Source: a virus. Taken from it: a stretch of DNA of 62,593 bases. The DNA lies in the IMG/VR virus record IMGVR_UViG_3300042914_000630, positions 1 to 62,593 of that record; one strand, given 5' to 3'. A program made the translations under genes and the position numbers. The notes under the pieces are model-generated. The model saw nothing but the letters and a program-made list of their open reading frames with translations, was not told where the DNA came from and did not search any database. Of the stretch, positions 1-8,770 are shown piece after piece (position 1 is the first letter of the stretch; the number at the start of each line of letters is the position of its first letter).

Positions 1-18
1 AAGGATAAATATGTCTAA
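1..18 (+). CDS. 3' end of small coiled-coil gene (partial)
   Basis: The first 18 bases are the last codons (KDKYV, stop) of the gene seen complete at 62119-62295. The match shows that the right end of the window runs into the left end. Confidence 0.7.
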   Translation, partial: KDKYV

Positions 19-175
19 GAATAAACCGTGGCTAAAAGCTAAGAAAAGAGATCATACTACTGGTGCTGGCAAGGGCGATAAGTATCGTCCGGTTGACCGT
101 GAGCAGTATGAAAAGAATTATGATGCTATCTTCAATCCAACAAATAAGAACAACGATGACAAAGACACTAAGTGA
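11..175 (+). CDS. Small basic hypothetical protein, variant copy
   Basis: A 54-residue Lys/Asp-rich protein beginning MSKNKPWLKAKKRDHTTGAG. It is the allele of the 68-residue protein at 62288-62494. The two agree for about 42 residues and then diverge, and this copy is shorter. It overlaps the next gene by 20 bases in another frame. No family recognised. A role in the early or replication region is inferred only from position. Confidence 0.65.
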   Translation: MSKNKPWLKAKKRDHTTGAGKGDKYRPVDREQYEKNYDAIFNPTNKNNDDKDTK

Positions 176-377
176 ACTTGAGGAGATGGTCTATGATCTT
201 GCAGCCCTTAGCTACAAGGTTGGACGCCTTGAGACAGATGGTACATCGACTCAGGCAAAGTATGATAAACTGGTTGAACAGCGTGACAATCTGAGAAATG
301 AGATTGCTGGTGTGTTCAAGTCTATGAGAAACCCATACACCCCGGAACTAGGTTGGGGTAAAGGAAAAGACGAATGA
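156..377 (+). CDS. Small hypothetical protein, coiled-coil-like
   Basis: A 73-residue acidic helical protein (MTKTLSELEEMVYDLAALSY...). The start chosen is the ATG at 156, because the upstream in-frame extension overlaps the previous gene and is not conserved in the second copy at the right end. Heptad-like Leu/Val spacing in residues 3-55 suggests a short coiled coil. Its stop overlaps the next start. Confidence 0.6.
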   Translation: MTKTLSELEEMVYDLAALSYKVGRLETDGTSTQAKYDKLVEQRDNLRNEIAGVFKSMRNPYTPELGWGKGKDE

Positions 378-673
378 TGAATAACACTGATACAAGTGAG
401 TGGCTGCAGATGAACTTCCCCGTTGGTGGTGGTCCAGAGATTATTGGTGGTGGCGATTGCCAACCATCTAAGCAGCTCTATATGAAGATTGAGTTTCCAA
501 CTGAGTCTCCTACTGCATACTTTATTATCTCCGAGACTCCGCATACTGATGGTTTCCGTACCCGTGAGGATACTCCGGTGGTTGCCTTTAGTATGTCTGA
601 TGAGTTGCTTCTTAAGATTGTCCGCACCATTGCAGTAAGCAAGGGTGTTACCTACAACGAAGAGAACTGGTGA
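374..673 (+). CDS. Hypothetical protein
   Basis: A 99-residue protein starting MMNNTDTSEWLQMNFPVGGG, with a four-base ATGA overlap with the preceding gene and only three bases before the primase-helicase. No family recognised. Tight coupling to the helicase gene suggests co-translation with the replication genes. Confidence 0.6.
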   Translation: MMNNTDTSEWLQMNFPVGGGPEIIGGGDCQPSKQLYMKIEFPTESPTAYFIISETPHTDGFRTREDTPVVAFSMSDELLLKIVRTIAVSKGVTYNEENW

Positions 674-676
674 TGA

Positions 677-2398
677 ATGAGTCTGTTCCAAAAGAAAACC
701 GAATGCCCCCGCTGTACATCTAAAGGTGAAGATCGCAGCGGAGACAATCTCGCGGTCTATGATGACCATGTATATTGTTTCAAGTGCAATTATCACCGTA
801 ACACAAAAGGAAAAGAGATGCTAGATGAAACAACTACGATACAGACTAAGGAGTTCAAGCCTATCGCTGGCTCTTACATTGATCTTGAGGATCGTGGTAT
901 TACGGAAAAGACTTGCCGACTCTATGGCTATCAGGTAGCCAAGGTCAATGGCAAGGAGGTTCATGTCGCCAACTACTATCAGAATGGCGAGTTACTAGGT
1001 CAGCATCTCCGTGGTCCTAACAAGCAGTTTGCTTGGAAAGGATCGGCAAAGGGTGCTGAGCTTTTTGGACAGAACCTATGGAAGAATGGTGGCAAGCGTC
1101 TGGTCATTACCGAGGGTGAGATCGACTGCATGACTGTCAATCAGGTACTTGGCGGTACATGGCCTGTCGTATCCATCCCAAATGGAGCGCAGTCTGCTGC
1201 CAAGTCTATCCGTGATAACCTTGAGTTCATCAATTCATATGCAGAGGTTGTTCTTTGCTTTGACATGGATGATCCGGGTATCAAGGCTGCTAACGAAGTG
1301 GCTGAGCTGTTGCCTCCGGGCAAGTGCAAGATTGCCAAGCTTCCCTACAAGGATGCCAATGAGTGTCTCGTCAATGCCCAGACCAAGCAGCTTGTATCTG
1401 CTATCTGGGAAGCGCACCAGTACTCTCCAGATGAGATCCTACATATCTCCAAGATTGTAGATACATCGGAAACAATTACGGCTACGAAGGTTTACCCCTT
1501 CCCCTATGATGGACTCTCCGAGTTCCTTATTGGACAGCGTGGTGGCGAGATTACCCTATGGGCATCTGGCACAGGATCAGGCAAGTCTACTATTCTGCGT
1601 GAGCTGATGATGCACCACCTTTCCGAAGGTCGCAGCGTAGGCTGCATCATGCTTGAGGAGTCTCCTCAGGAGACAATGGATGACATGATCAGCCTCATGC
1701 TTAACAAGCCTGTCCGTGCCATCCGTGCATGTCGCATGATGAATGACCTCCGTGTGCAAATGGGAAAGAATCCCATTCATATGCAGATGATTGATGATCT
1801 TACCGATGAAGAGTACTATACCGCCAAGCGCAAGCTCAGCGAGACTAGCTTCTACATCTATGATCACCTTGGCAATAACGCCATGCAGAATCTGCTTGCT
1901 CGTATGGAGTTCATGTCTGTGTCCCTTGGTGTTCAGGTAATCGTACTTGATCATATCACCGCTGCTGCGGCTGGTCTAATGGGAATGCATGACAAGGATG
2001 TTGAGGGTGGTGGTTCAGAGCGAATCATCATCGACACATTGATGAAGGAACTGAGAGCACTGGCTGTTCGTACAGGTGTCCACATCGACATCGTATCTCA
2101 GCTTAAGAAGTCGGAGAAAGCATATGAGGAAGGCGACCGCATTACTCTGCAGGATCTACGAGGCTCTGGTGCTTTGGCTAGTGTACCTAACACAGTCGTT
2201 GCCCTTGAGCGTGATCGTCAGAATGCAGACCACAAGATTGCCAATACTACAATTGTTCGCGTACTCAAGAATCGCCTGACAGGTCGGGCTGGTATTGCTG
2301 CTACGCTTTTCTATGACCATACTACTGGTCGCCTCAAGGAGATCGGCTTTGCCGTTGCTGAGGATGGCTCACTAGTCTTTGAACCAGAGGAGAACTAA
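677..2398 (+). CDS. DNA primase-helicase (T7 gp4-like)
   Basis: A bifunctional replisome protein of 573 residues, close to T7 gp4 (566). The N-terminal zinc-binding domain has Cys10, Cys13, Cys34 and Cys37. A Toprim primase domain follows, with ITEGEID near residue 157 and FDMDD near 196. The RecA-like DnaB-type helicase has Walker A GTGSGKST at 298-305 (Lys303) and a LDHI segment near 425. It unwinds DNA 5' to 3' and lays down primers for the polymerase encoded directly downstream (stop TAA, then ATG with no gap). Confidence 0.95.
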   Translation: MSLFQKKTECPRCTSKGEDRSGDNLAVYDDHVYCFKCNYHRNTKGKEMLDETTTIQTKEFKPIAGSYIDLEDRGITEKTCRLYGYQVAKVNGKEVHVANYYQNGELLGQHLRGPNKQFAWKGSAKGAELFGQNLWKNGGKRLVITEGEIDCMTVNQVLGGTWPVVSIPNGAQSAAKSIRDNLEFINSYAEVVLCFDMDDPGIKAANEVAELLPPGKCKIAKLPYKDANECLVNAQTKQLVSAIWEAHQYSPDEILHISKIVDTSETITATKVYPFPYDGLSEFLIGQRGGEITLWASGTGSGKSTILRELMMHHLSEGRSVGCIMLEESPQETMDDMISLMLNKPVRAIRACRMMNDLRVQMGKNPIHMQMIDDLTDEEYYTAKRKLSETSFYIYDHLGNNAMQNLLARMEFMSVSLGVQVIVLDHITAAAAGLMGMHDKDVEGGGSERIIIDTLMKELRALAVRTGVHIDIVSQLKKSEKAYEEGDRITLQDLRGSGALASVPNTVVALERDRQNADHKIANTTIVRVLKNRLTGRAGIAATLFYDHTTGRLKEIGFAVAEDGSLVFEPEEN

Positions 2399-4090
2399 AT
2401 GAAGGTATGCGTCCTTGACATTGAAGGTAACGGATTGGGTGAGCTTGTCCTTGACAGCAAGGGTAAGCCATATACAGAAGCGACTAGAGTTCTATGTGCC
2501 GCTACCAAAGTCAATGACGAAGACCCGATCCTTTGGCTAGAACACCAGATGAAAGATCTGGTCAAGTACCTTAGTGAGATGCCCGTGATTATCGGACACA
2601 ATATCTGGGGCTACGATTTTCCCGTAATGCGTAGACTGTACGGGATGGCGCGACCGAAGTGCATTGTTGATACGCTCGTTATCAGCAAGTTGATGCATCC
2701 AGACATCAACAATCACCCGCTAGGTGACAACTCTCTGGCTTCTTGGGGCAAGTATCTTAAGTTCCCTAAGATGGATTATACAGGTGGATGGGCGCAGTAC
2801 TCAGATGAGATGGGTACTTACTGCTTGCAGGATGCCAGACTAGGTATGGCAATCTATAATGCACAGAAGCCATTCATTACGAAGAACAAGGACTTGGTTC
2901 GCTTTGAGAGCCGAGTGTCCGAGATACTAATGGAGCAAGTAGAACATGGATTTAATTACGACCGTGATGCAGGAGAGAAGCTGTATCAAGACCTTATGCT
3001 GGAAAAGCTTGGCATTGAGGACGAGATGCGTCAAATCTTTCCTGACAAGATTATCATCCGCCATTCGGAAAAGACAGGCAAGCGTCTGAAGGACAAGATT
3101 GAGACTTTCAATCCCGGTAGCCGACAGCAGATTGCCTCCCGTCTTAACGAGAAGTATGGATGGGAGCCACCCCTGACCGACAAGGGTAATCCAAAGGTAG
3201 ACGAAGCAGTGCTTGCTACCCTTGACTATCCCGAGGCAAAGAAGCTGACTGAGTATTTCAACAATGTCAAGCTTATGGGTATGGTTGAGGATTGGAACAC
3301 CAGAGCAAACACAAGCAGAGATCGCCGCATTCACGGTGGCATCAATGCTCAGGGTGCTGCTACTGGTCGTTGCACACACAGCCAGCCCAACATTGCTCAG
3401 GTAAGTGGCGACCATCGTGCAAGAGAGTTATGGATTGCAGATCCCGGAGATGTCGTTGTCGGTGCTGACTTGTCAGGTCTTGAGCTGCGTATGCTTGCTC
3501 ACTTCATGGCTAAGTATGACAACGGCGAGTATGCCAAGGTTCTCCTTACCGGAGACATCCATACACACAATCAACAAGCTGCGGGTCTTGCGACTAGATC
3601 ACTTGCCAAATCATTCATCTACGCTTATCTATATGGCGCAGGAGACAAGAAGATTGCTATGGTATGCGACTGCTCCGTTGATGCCGCTCGTAAGTTGCGT
3701 GAGCGTTTCCAGAAGGAAATCCCCGCACTTGCCAAGGTACAGGAAGCCGTCAGGTTTGAGACAGTCAAGACAGGAAAGGTTCGTCTACCCGATGGCAGAC
3801 AGGTTCCCGTCCGTAGCGAACACGCTGCCCTGAATACGCTCCTGCAAGGTTCAGGCGCGGTCGTATCGAAGTACTGGATGGCTGAGGCTAGCAAGGCTGC
3901 GGCTCAACACAGGGCAAGCCAGCTTGCCTACATCCATGACGAATTGCAGTACTCTTGTCCCAAGTCTTGTGCCGATAGTTTCGGCAAGGCAGTTACACAG
4001 GCAGCAACGACTGCTGGAGAAATGCTTAAACTTAACATTCGTATTGATGCCGAGTATCGTGTAGGTACTAATTGGGCAGAGACACACTAA
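2399..4090 (+). CDS. DNA polymerase, family A (T7 gp5-like)
   Basis: The replicative polymerase with proofreading. The 3'-5' exonuclease domain begins DIEGNG (Asp7, Glu9) and includes GHNIWGYDFP and a YCLQDARLG exo III motif. The polymerase domain shows GRCTHSQPN, motif A GADLSGLELR (Asp357), motif B KSFIYAYLYGAG with the Tyr typical of T7, and motif C IHDELQ (Asp514-Glu515). The C-terminus, GTNWAETH, mirrors that of T7. At 563 residues it is about 140 shorter than T7 gp5. The thumb runs straight into FNPGSRQQI, where T7 carries its thioredoxin-binding insertion, so processivity probably does not use host thioredoxin. Confidence 0.96.
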   Translation: MKVCVLDIEGNGLGELVLDSKGKPYTEATRVLCAATKVNDEDPILWLEHQMKDLVKYLSEMPVIIGHNIWGYDFPVMRRLYGMARPKCIVDTLVISKLMHPDINNHPLGDNSLASWGKYLKFPKMDYTGGWAQYSDEMGTYCLQDARLGMAIYNAQKPFITKNKDLVRFESRVSEILMEQVEHGFNYDRDAGEKLYQDLMLEKLGIEDEMRQIFPDKIIIRHSEKTGKRLKDKIETFNPGSRQQIASRLNEKYGWEPPLTDKGNPKVDEAVLATLDYPEAKKLTEYFNNVKLMGMVEDWNTRANTSRDRRIHGGINAQGAATGRCTHSQPNIAQVSGDHRARELWIADPGDVVVGADLSGLELRMLAHFMAKYDNGEYAKVLLTGDIHTHNQQAAGLATRSLAKSFIYAYLYGAGDKKIAMVCDCSVDAARKLRERFQKEIPALAKVQEAVRFETVKTGKVRLPDGRQVPVRSEHAALNTLLQGSGAVVSKYWMAEASKAAAQHRASQLAYIHDELQYSCPKSCADSFGKAVTQAATTAGEMLKLNIRIDAEYRVGTNWAETH

Positions 4091-4098
4091 GGAGTAAT

Positions 4099-4431
4099 AT
4101 GAGTTCACTTACTATGTACATTGCTGGTCCAATGAGGGGATATCCGAATCATAACTTTGATGCTTTTTATAAGGCAGAAAAAAAGTGGGTAAAGAACCCA
4201 ATGATTGAAAAGATTTATAACCCAGCTCGTATGGATGAGGACGAAGGATTCGATCCATCAACAGCTGAAGATTCTAAAGAACACCTCCGTTCATGCATGA
4301 AGAGGGACTTGAATGCAATTCTAAACTGCAACGCTATGGTAATGCTACATGGATGGGAGCATTCCGAAGGAGCTAGAGTTGAGCATTCACTCGCAACATA
4401 TTTAGGGATGCCAATTTTCTATGAAAGTTAA
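4099..4431 (+). CDS. DUF4406-like (nucleoside deoxyribosyltransferase fold) protein
   Basis: A 110-residue protein starting MSSLTMYIAGPMRGYPNHNF, the signature start of the DUF4406 family, which resembles nucleoside 2-deoxyribosyltransferases. A later segment, MVMLHGWEHSEGARVEHSLA, matches the family's second motif. The start was chosen at 4099 because AAGGAGT lies just upstream; a longer reading would overlap the polymerase. A role in base exchange or salvage is inferred, not shown. Confidence 0.75.
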   Translation: MSSLTMYIAGPMRGYPNHNFDAFYKAEKKWVKNPMIEKIYNPARMDEDEGFDPSTAEDSKEHLRSCMKRDLNAILNCNAMVMLHGWEHSEGARVEHSLATYLGMPIFYES

Positions 4432-4924
4432 TGCTAAGATTGCCTTCTATAAATTCAAGCCACTACAAGCATGGCGTTATGCCTTTATACGCATACTTAC
4501 TAATGCTAAGCATACTCATGCTCATCTTGAGTTTAGTACTGAACCACCAATAGCTGTTATTGTTATTGATGGAAAGGCTGCTGAGATTATGCAAGTGGCC
4601 TCGCTTTCTAAACTTAAGGTAGAAAAGTATTATGAATATGATATCGGTGATCTTGAGTTATCTTCTAATGACTTCCAGTTTTTTCAGAGATACCGTCAGA
4701 TCAACGCAATCAAGATGATTTTCTATTATGCTATTGGTCGTTTCTTTGGTATGAAAAAACCAGCTAGTTGCGTAACATTTATCTGTGACTATTTAAAATT
4801 CAAGGGTTGGGATATCCCCGATCTATTCAGTCCAAAGGAATTATGGGAGAGTTTACATGCTGATAATAATGATCGGTGGAAAGGCCCGCGTGGGCAAAAC
4901 CACTCTAGCCAAGTGGCTAAGTGA
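4421..4924 (+). CDS. Possible permuted papain-like (NlpC/P60-type) protein
   Basis: A 167-residue protein. Residues 32-37 read THAHLE. Near residue 116 comes PASCVTFICDYL, followed by a hydrophobic stretch ending FSPKELWESL. A histidine segment before a cysteine-bearing helix is the order expected of circularly permuted papain-like amidases and peptidases. The assignment is tentative. It overlaps the previous gene by 11 bases and the next by 68 bases, which is unusually long. If right, it might cut peptidoglycan or peptide bonds; no signal peptide is visible. Confidence 0.5.
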   Translation: MKVNAKIAFYKFKPLQAWRYAFIRILTNAKHTHAHLEFSTEPPIAVIVIDGKAAEIMQVASLSKLKVEKYYEYDIGDLELSSNDFQFFQRYRQINAIKMIFYYAIGRFFGMKKPASCVTFICDYLKFKGWDIPDLFSPKELWESLHADNNDRWKGPRGQNHSSQVAK

Positions 4925-5588
4925 GTATGCCTACAATGAAGGCTATACCCCTGTAATTCTACCCTTTGCTCAGGCACTCAAGGATGAGGCAGAGAAGCGT
5001 GGTTATTCCAAGGATAAGAATCCCGAAGAGTATCGTGCATTCTGCCAGACCCTTGGATCTGAAGCCCGAAAGGAAGACGAGGATTTCTGGGTAAAGAAGT
5101 TCAAGGAAAAGATCAAGTTCATGTATGAGCAGGAGCAAAAGGCTTTGGCTGAAGAGCCTGATACTTGGCATGAGAAGGCAATCATTGTTGATGACTGTCG
5201 ATACATGAATGAGGTTGCTGCTGCCCGAGAGTTAAAAGCTCTCACGGTGTTTGTCTCTTCAGGTAAAAGAGAATTACCCGAAGAAAAAGCAGAATGGCGT
5301 GAGCATGAATCTGAAGCAATGGCTAATGCAATCGACGGTCAAGATAAGAACTACACTGAGGTTTTTGATTATGTTATTCGTAATGAATATTCAGAGCGTC
5401 AGTACAAGAACAAGGTCACTGAGAAGTTTGAGGAGTGGTTTCATATCCTATCAGAAGGATTGGTTGGCAACCTCTGTACCTGTGAGATGTGCATTGCCTC
5501 AAGAGAAGACCGTGATCCCGATGCCGAAAGAGTAGTTCAGCATATACTGGATATTATCCTAGGAGAAAAGAACGATGGAAAGACCTGA
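4857..5588 (+). CDS. Deoxynucleoside monophosphate kinase-like P-loop protein
   Basis: A 243-residue protein with a P-loop GGKARVGKTT at residues 7-16 and a later IIVDDCRYMNE Walker B-like segment near 112, as in phage dNMP kinases. It would phosphorylate dNMPs to dNDPs for replication. A Cys-rich segment (CTCEMC) near residue 204 could bind a metal. The gene starts inside the previous one (68-base overlap) and its end overlaps the exonuclease start. Confidence 0.7.
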   Translation: MLIIMIGGKARVGKTTLAKWLSEYAYNEGYTPVILPFAQALKDEAEKRGYSKDKNPEEYRAFCQTLGSEARKEDEDFWVKKFKEKIKFMYEQEQKALAEEPDTWHEKAIIVDDCRYMNEVAAARELKALTVFVSSGKRELPEEKAEWREHESEAMANAIDGQDKNYTEVFDYVIRNEYSERQYKNKVTEKFEEWFHILSEGLVGNLCTCEMCIASREDRDPDAERVVQHILDIILGEKNDGKT

Positions 5589-6318
5589 TGTTGCTGTGCT
5601 TGATGGAGATATCCTATGTTATCGTGCTGCTTTCTGGGCAGACCAAGAGGGTGTAGAATACCTAGAGGAAAGACTTGAGCATGATATCAAGGCTTGGACT
5701 CCAGCTGGTATGACCAAGACATACATTGCCATGTCTTGCAGCCGCAAGGATAATTACAGACGAGACTTCTGGGAATCCTATAAGGCTCACCGGGATGTCC
5801 GTAAGCAGACTCCAGATAGCATGGACTATGCTCTGGAGCTGATCCATCAGCATGACATCCTAACAGTACCTAGGCTGGAGGCTGATGATATCATGGGTAT
5901 TATGGCTTCCTCTGGCAAGGGTATTGCCGTGACAATCGACAAGGATCTTAGATCCGTACCCGGTTGGCACTGGAATCCAGACAAGGAACATACACCAGAT
6001 ATTGTGGATGAATATACCGCAGACCTGAATTTCCACAAGCAGTGGATTACCGGGGATACCACAGATAACATCCCCGGTATCTGGAAGTGGGGGCCAGCCA
6101 AGGCTGAGAAGTGGCTAAAGTATGTCCACCCCCGGAACTGGACCGCTGCTGTATTGGCGGCTTATGACCAAGCCAAGCCACAGGATGGCACTAAATATAA
6201 TTATGAGTATTGTTTATCTATGGCTAGGTGCGTTCGCATCCTACGGGATGGCGAGTACGACAAGAAGACCAAGCAGATTAAACTATACTGCCCAATAGTT
6301 GGGGCTACTGAAGAATAA
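5575..6318 (+). CDS. 5'-3' exonuclease (T7 gp6-like, FEN family)
   Basis: A 247-residue flap-type nuclease. N-terminal LDGDILCYRAAF carries the first metal aspartate. LEADDIMGIMA near residue 101 and TIDKDLRSVPG near 122 are the next acidic motifs. TGDTTDNIPGIWKWGPAKA near 160 is the helix-3-turn-helix DNA-binding element. It removes primers and degrades DNA during replication and recombination. The last codons contain one copy of the GTTGGGGCTAC motif. Confidence 0.92.
   Translation: MERPDVAVLDGDILCYRAAFWADQEGVEYLEERLEHDIKAWTPAGMTKTYIAMSCSRKDNYRRDFWESYKAHRDVRKQTPDSMDYALELIHQHDILTVPRLEADDIMGIMASSGKGIAVTIDKDLRSVPGWHWNPDKEHTPDIVDEYTADLNFHKQWITGDTTDNIPGIWKWGPAKAEKWLKYVHPRNWTAAVLAAYDQAKPQDGTKYNYEYCLSMARCVRILRDGEYDKKTKQIKLYCPIVGATEE
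6298..6308 (+). promoter_or_regulatory. GTTGGGGCTAC motif, copy 1 (candidate phage promoter element)
   Basis: An exact 11-base copy inside the last codons of the exonuclease gene, 27 bases before the dUTPase start. The surrounding bases (CCAATA before, .GAAGA after) also match copy 2 at 46426. That it is a promoter is inferred from repetition and position. Confidence 0.45.
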
Positions 6319-6334
6319 ACCAAAGGAGATACTA

Positions 6335-6847
6335 ATGGATACTAAAGTTACTTGCTACGATACTAACTCAGCTGTCTATGCTGATAACAATAATTACAAC
6401 ACTTCTACTTATACCTATAGACCAGATAGTATCCCTATGGTTCTCCATACTGACTATTGTAAACCAGAGTATAAGACTAAAGGATCAGCTGGGGCCGACT
6501 TAAAAATTGTAACAGATATTACTCTGTTACCCGGTGCTAGCTACCTTGTTGCTACTGGTGTATCTTTGGCTATTCCAGAAGGCTATGTTGGTCTTGTATT
6601 CCCACGGTCTGGCTTAGCTTCCAAGGGTATTACCCTGAGAAACTCAGTTGGTGTGATCGACTCTGATTACCGTGGTGAAATTATGGTTGCCCTAGTAAAC
6701 AACTCATATGAGACTGTCGTACTAACTAAGGGTGATCGTGTTGCACAAATTGTTTTCCTCCCTGTTACTCAATTCCCATTCATCTCTGTCGATAAACTAC
6801 CAGAGACTACAAGAGGAACTGGTGGTTTTGGAAGTACAGGTTTATAA
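6335..6847 (+). CDS. dut: dUTPase (trimeric type)
   Basis: Converts dUTP to dUMP and pyrophosphate, keeping uracil out of DNA and feeding thymidylate synthesis. All five motifs are present: KGSAGADL, PRSGLASKG, GVIDSDYRGEI, GDRVAQIVF and the C-terminal RGTGGFGSTG. The protein has 170 residues from the ATG at 6335, which has AAAGGAGA eight bases upstream. An in-frame ATG at 6299 lies within the exonuclease gene and lacks such a site. Confidence 0.95.
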   Translation: MDTKVTCYDTNSAVYADNNNYNTSTYTYRPDSIPMVLHTDYCKPEYKTKGSAGADLKIVTDITLLPGASYLVATGVSLAIPEGYVGLVFPRSGLASKGITLRNSVGVIDSDYRGEIMVALVNNSYETVVLTKGDRVAQIVFLPVTQFPFISVDKLPETTRGTGGFGSTGL

Positions 6848-6874
6848 AAAACTAGCCGTTTAAGAAGGACAGAT

Positions 6875-8767
6875 ATGGATACATTTCAAAACTTTATTGC
6901 CATCTCTCGGTATAGCCGATGGATGGATTCTGAATCTCGCCGTGAGACTTGGGATGAAACCGTGGATCGTTGGTGGAATTACTTTACGACCAAGGTTCCT
7001 GCCCTAGCTTCACGACCAGATGTTCGTGATGCAATTCTAAACCTTGAGGTTCTACCCTCAATGCGTGGGCTTATGACCGCAGGACCAGCTCTGGACCGCG
7101 ACCATACAGCCCTCTACAATTGCTCTTATCTTGAGATTGATTCACCACGATCATTCTCAAATCTAATGTACATTCTAATGTGCGGTACTGGTGTTGGCTA
7201 TACTGTTGAGCGTAGATGCACAGACAAGCTTCCCACCATTCCCACAATACACAAGATGTTCGATCAGGTAATGACAGTCGATGACAGCCGCGAAGGTTGG
7301 TGCGACTCCCTCCATTACCTAATCAAGAATCTTTACATGGGTGTCCACCTCAAGTGGGATACCAGCAAGATTCGCAAGGCTGGAGAAAGACTCAAGACTT
7401 TCGGAGGACGCGCAAGTGGTCCTGCCCCGCTTGAGGAAGTATTCCGCTTTGTCGTTCAGACATTCTACAAGGCTCAGGGACGAAGACTCACTCCGCTTGA
7501 GTGTCACGACATTTGCTGCAAGATTGCTCAGTCAGTCATCGTTGGTGGCGTTCGCCGCTCAGCAATGATCTCTCTCAGTGATCTCGCGGATCGTGAGATG
7601 GCAACATGCAAGAGTGGTGCTTGGTGGGAATCATCAGGACACCGCGCCCTAGCCAACAATTCCGCTGTTTACAATGGTCGCCCTTCAATGGGACAATTCC
7701 TAGAGGAGTGGACAGACCTGTACAACTCTCACAGCGGAGAGCGCGGTATCTGCAACCGTGATGCGATGAAGGCTATTGCAGTTACGGCTGGTCGTAGTGA
7801 TGAATATTATTATGGGACCAACCCTTGCTCTGAGATTATCCTCAGACCTAATCAGTTCTGCAACCTATCGACCGTTGTAGTCCGCGCTTCAGATACACCT
7901 GAGACATTGGCTAAGAAGATTGAGATGGCTACAATCATCGGCACAATCCAAAGCATGTTCACTTACTTTCCATATCTTTCCCGTGAGGATTCCTCATGGG
8001 CAAAGAACTGTGAAGAGGAGCGATTGCTTGGCGTGTCGATGACAGGCATCTTTGACAACAAGCTGATGTCTGGCCTCCTTAGTTACGGAAAGCTCATGCA
8101 TGTTCTTGAACTTCTTCGTGAGGTTGCTATCAAGACAAATCTTGATTGGGCTAAGCAGCTGGGTATCAACCCAAGCAAGTCAATCACTTGCATCAAGCCA
8201 GAGGGAACTACCTCATGCTTGGCTAATTCGGCCAGCGGTCTTCATCCAAGATATGCTGAGTACTATTATCGTAGAGTTCGTATCGACAAGAAAGATCCGT
8301 TGTACATGCTGATGCGTGATGCTCAGGTTCCTGTCGAAGACTGCGTAATGAATCCTGATTCAACAGCAGTATTCACATTTGCTCAGGCTGCTCCCTCTGG
8401 TTCTCTTACACAAGATGAACTACAGGCAATCGACCACCTTAATCTGTGGCTTGCCTATCAGGAATGCTACTGCCAGCACAAGCCAAGCATCACCGTCAAC
8501 TATTCCGACAGTGAGTTTATGCCAGTAGGTCAGTGGGTATGGGAGAACTTTGACAAGATCTCTGGTATCTCCTTCCTGCCAAAGTCTGACCATGTATATG
8601 CTCAGGCTCCGTTTGAGGCAATCACCAAGGAAATGTATGATGCATATACGATGGTTCCTGTCGATTTTAATCATCTATCTTTCTATGAAAAGACAGACAC
8701 AACAACATCCTCTCATACAATGGCATGCACCGCTGGTGCGTGTGAGATTATAGATCTCAAAGGATAA
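6875..8767 (+). CDS. nrdJ: Adenosylcobalamin-dependent ribonucleotide reductase (class II, monomeric)
   Basis: Makes deoxyribonucleotides from ribonucleotides using B12 instead of an oxygen-requiring radical subunit. The 630 residues begin ISRYSRWMDSESRRETWDETVDR, typical of monomeric class II enzymes. NPCSE places the expected thiyl-radical cysteine at Cys318. Cys329 (NQFCNL), 11 residues later, and Cys83 (LYNCSY) would form the redox pair. The C-terminal Cys618/Cys623 pair (CTAGAC) is the thioredoxin-reduced tail. All key residues are intact. The host must supply or import cobalamin. Confidence 0.92.
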   Translation: MDTFQNFIAISRYSRWMDSESRRETWDETVDRWWNYFTTKVPALASRPDVRDAILNLEVLPSMRGLMTAGPALDRDHTALYNCSYLEIDSPRSFSNLMYILMCGTGVGYTVERRCTDKLPTIPTIHKMFDQVMTVDDSREGWCDSLHYLIKNLYMGVHLKWDTSKIRKAGERLKTFGGRASGPAPLEEVFRFVVQTFYKAQGRRLTPLECHDICCKIAQSVIVGGVRRSAMISLSDLADREMATCKSGAWWESSGHRALANNSAVYNGRPSMGQFLEEWTDLYNSHSGERGICNRDAMKAIAVTAGRSDEYYYGTNPCSEIILRPNQFCNLSTVVVRASDTPETLAKKIEMATIIGTIQSMFTYFPYLSREDSSWAKNCEEERLLGVSMTGIFDNKLMSGLLSYGKLMHVLELLREVAIKTNLDWAKQLGINPSKSITCIKPEGTTSCLANSASGLHPRYAEYYYRRVRIDKKDPLYMLMRDAQVPVEDCVMNPDSTAVFTFAQAAPSGSLTQDELQAIDHLNLWLAYQECYCQHKPSITVNYSDSEFMPVGQWVWENFDKISGISFLPKSDHVYAQAPFEAITKEMYDAYTMVPVDFNHLSFYEKTDTTTSSHTMACTAGACEIIDLKG

Positions 8768-8770
8768 CAT

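Larger units (their letters stand above)
1..280. repeat. Left copy of the imperfect end overlap
   Basis: Bases 1-280 match 62278-62593 in order, but with substitutions and a 36-base length difference around bases 130-165. The copies are nearly identical outside that stretch. Seen directly. I infer that the ends of a circular or terminally redundant genome were assembled from two variants. Confidence 0.9.
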
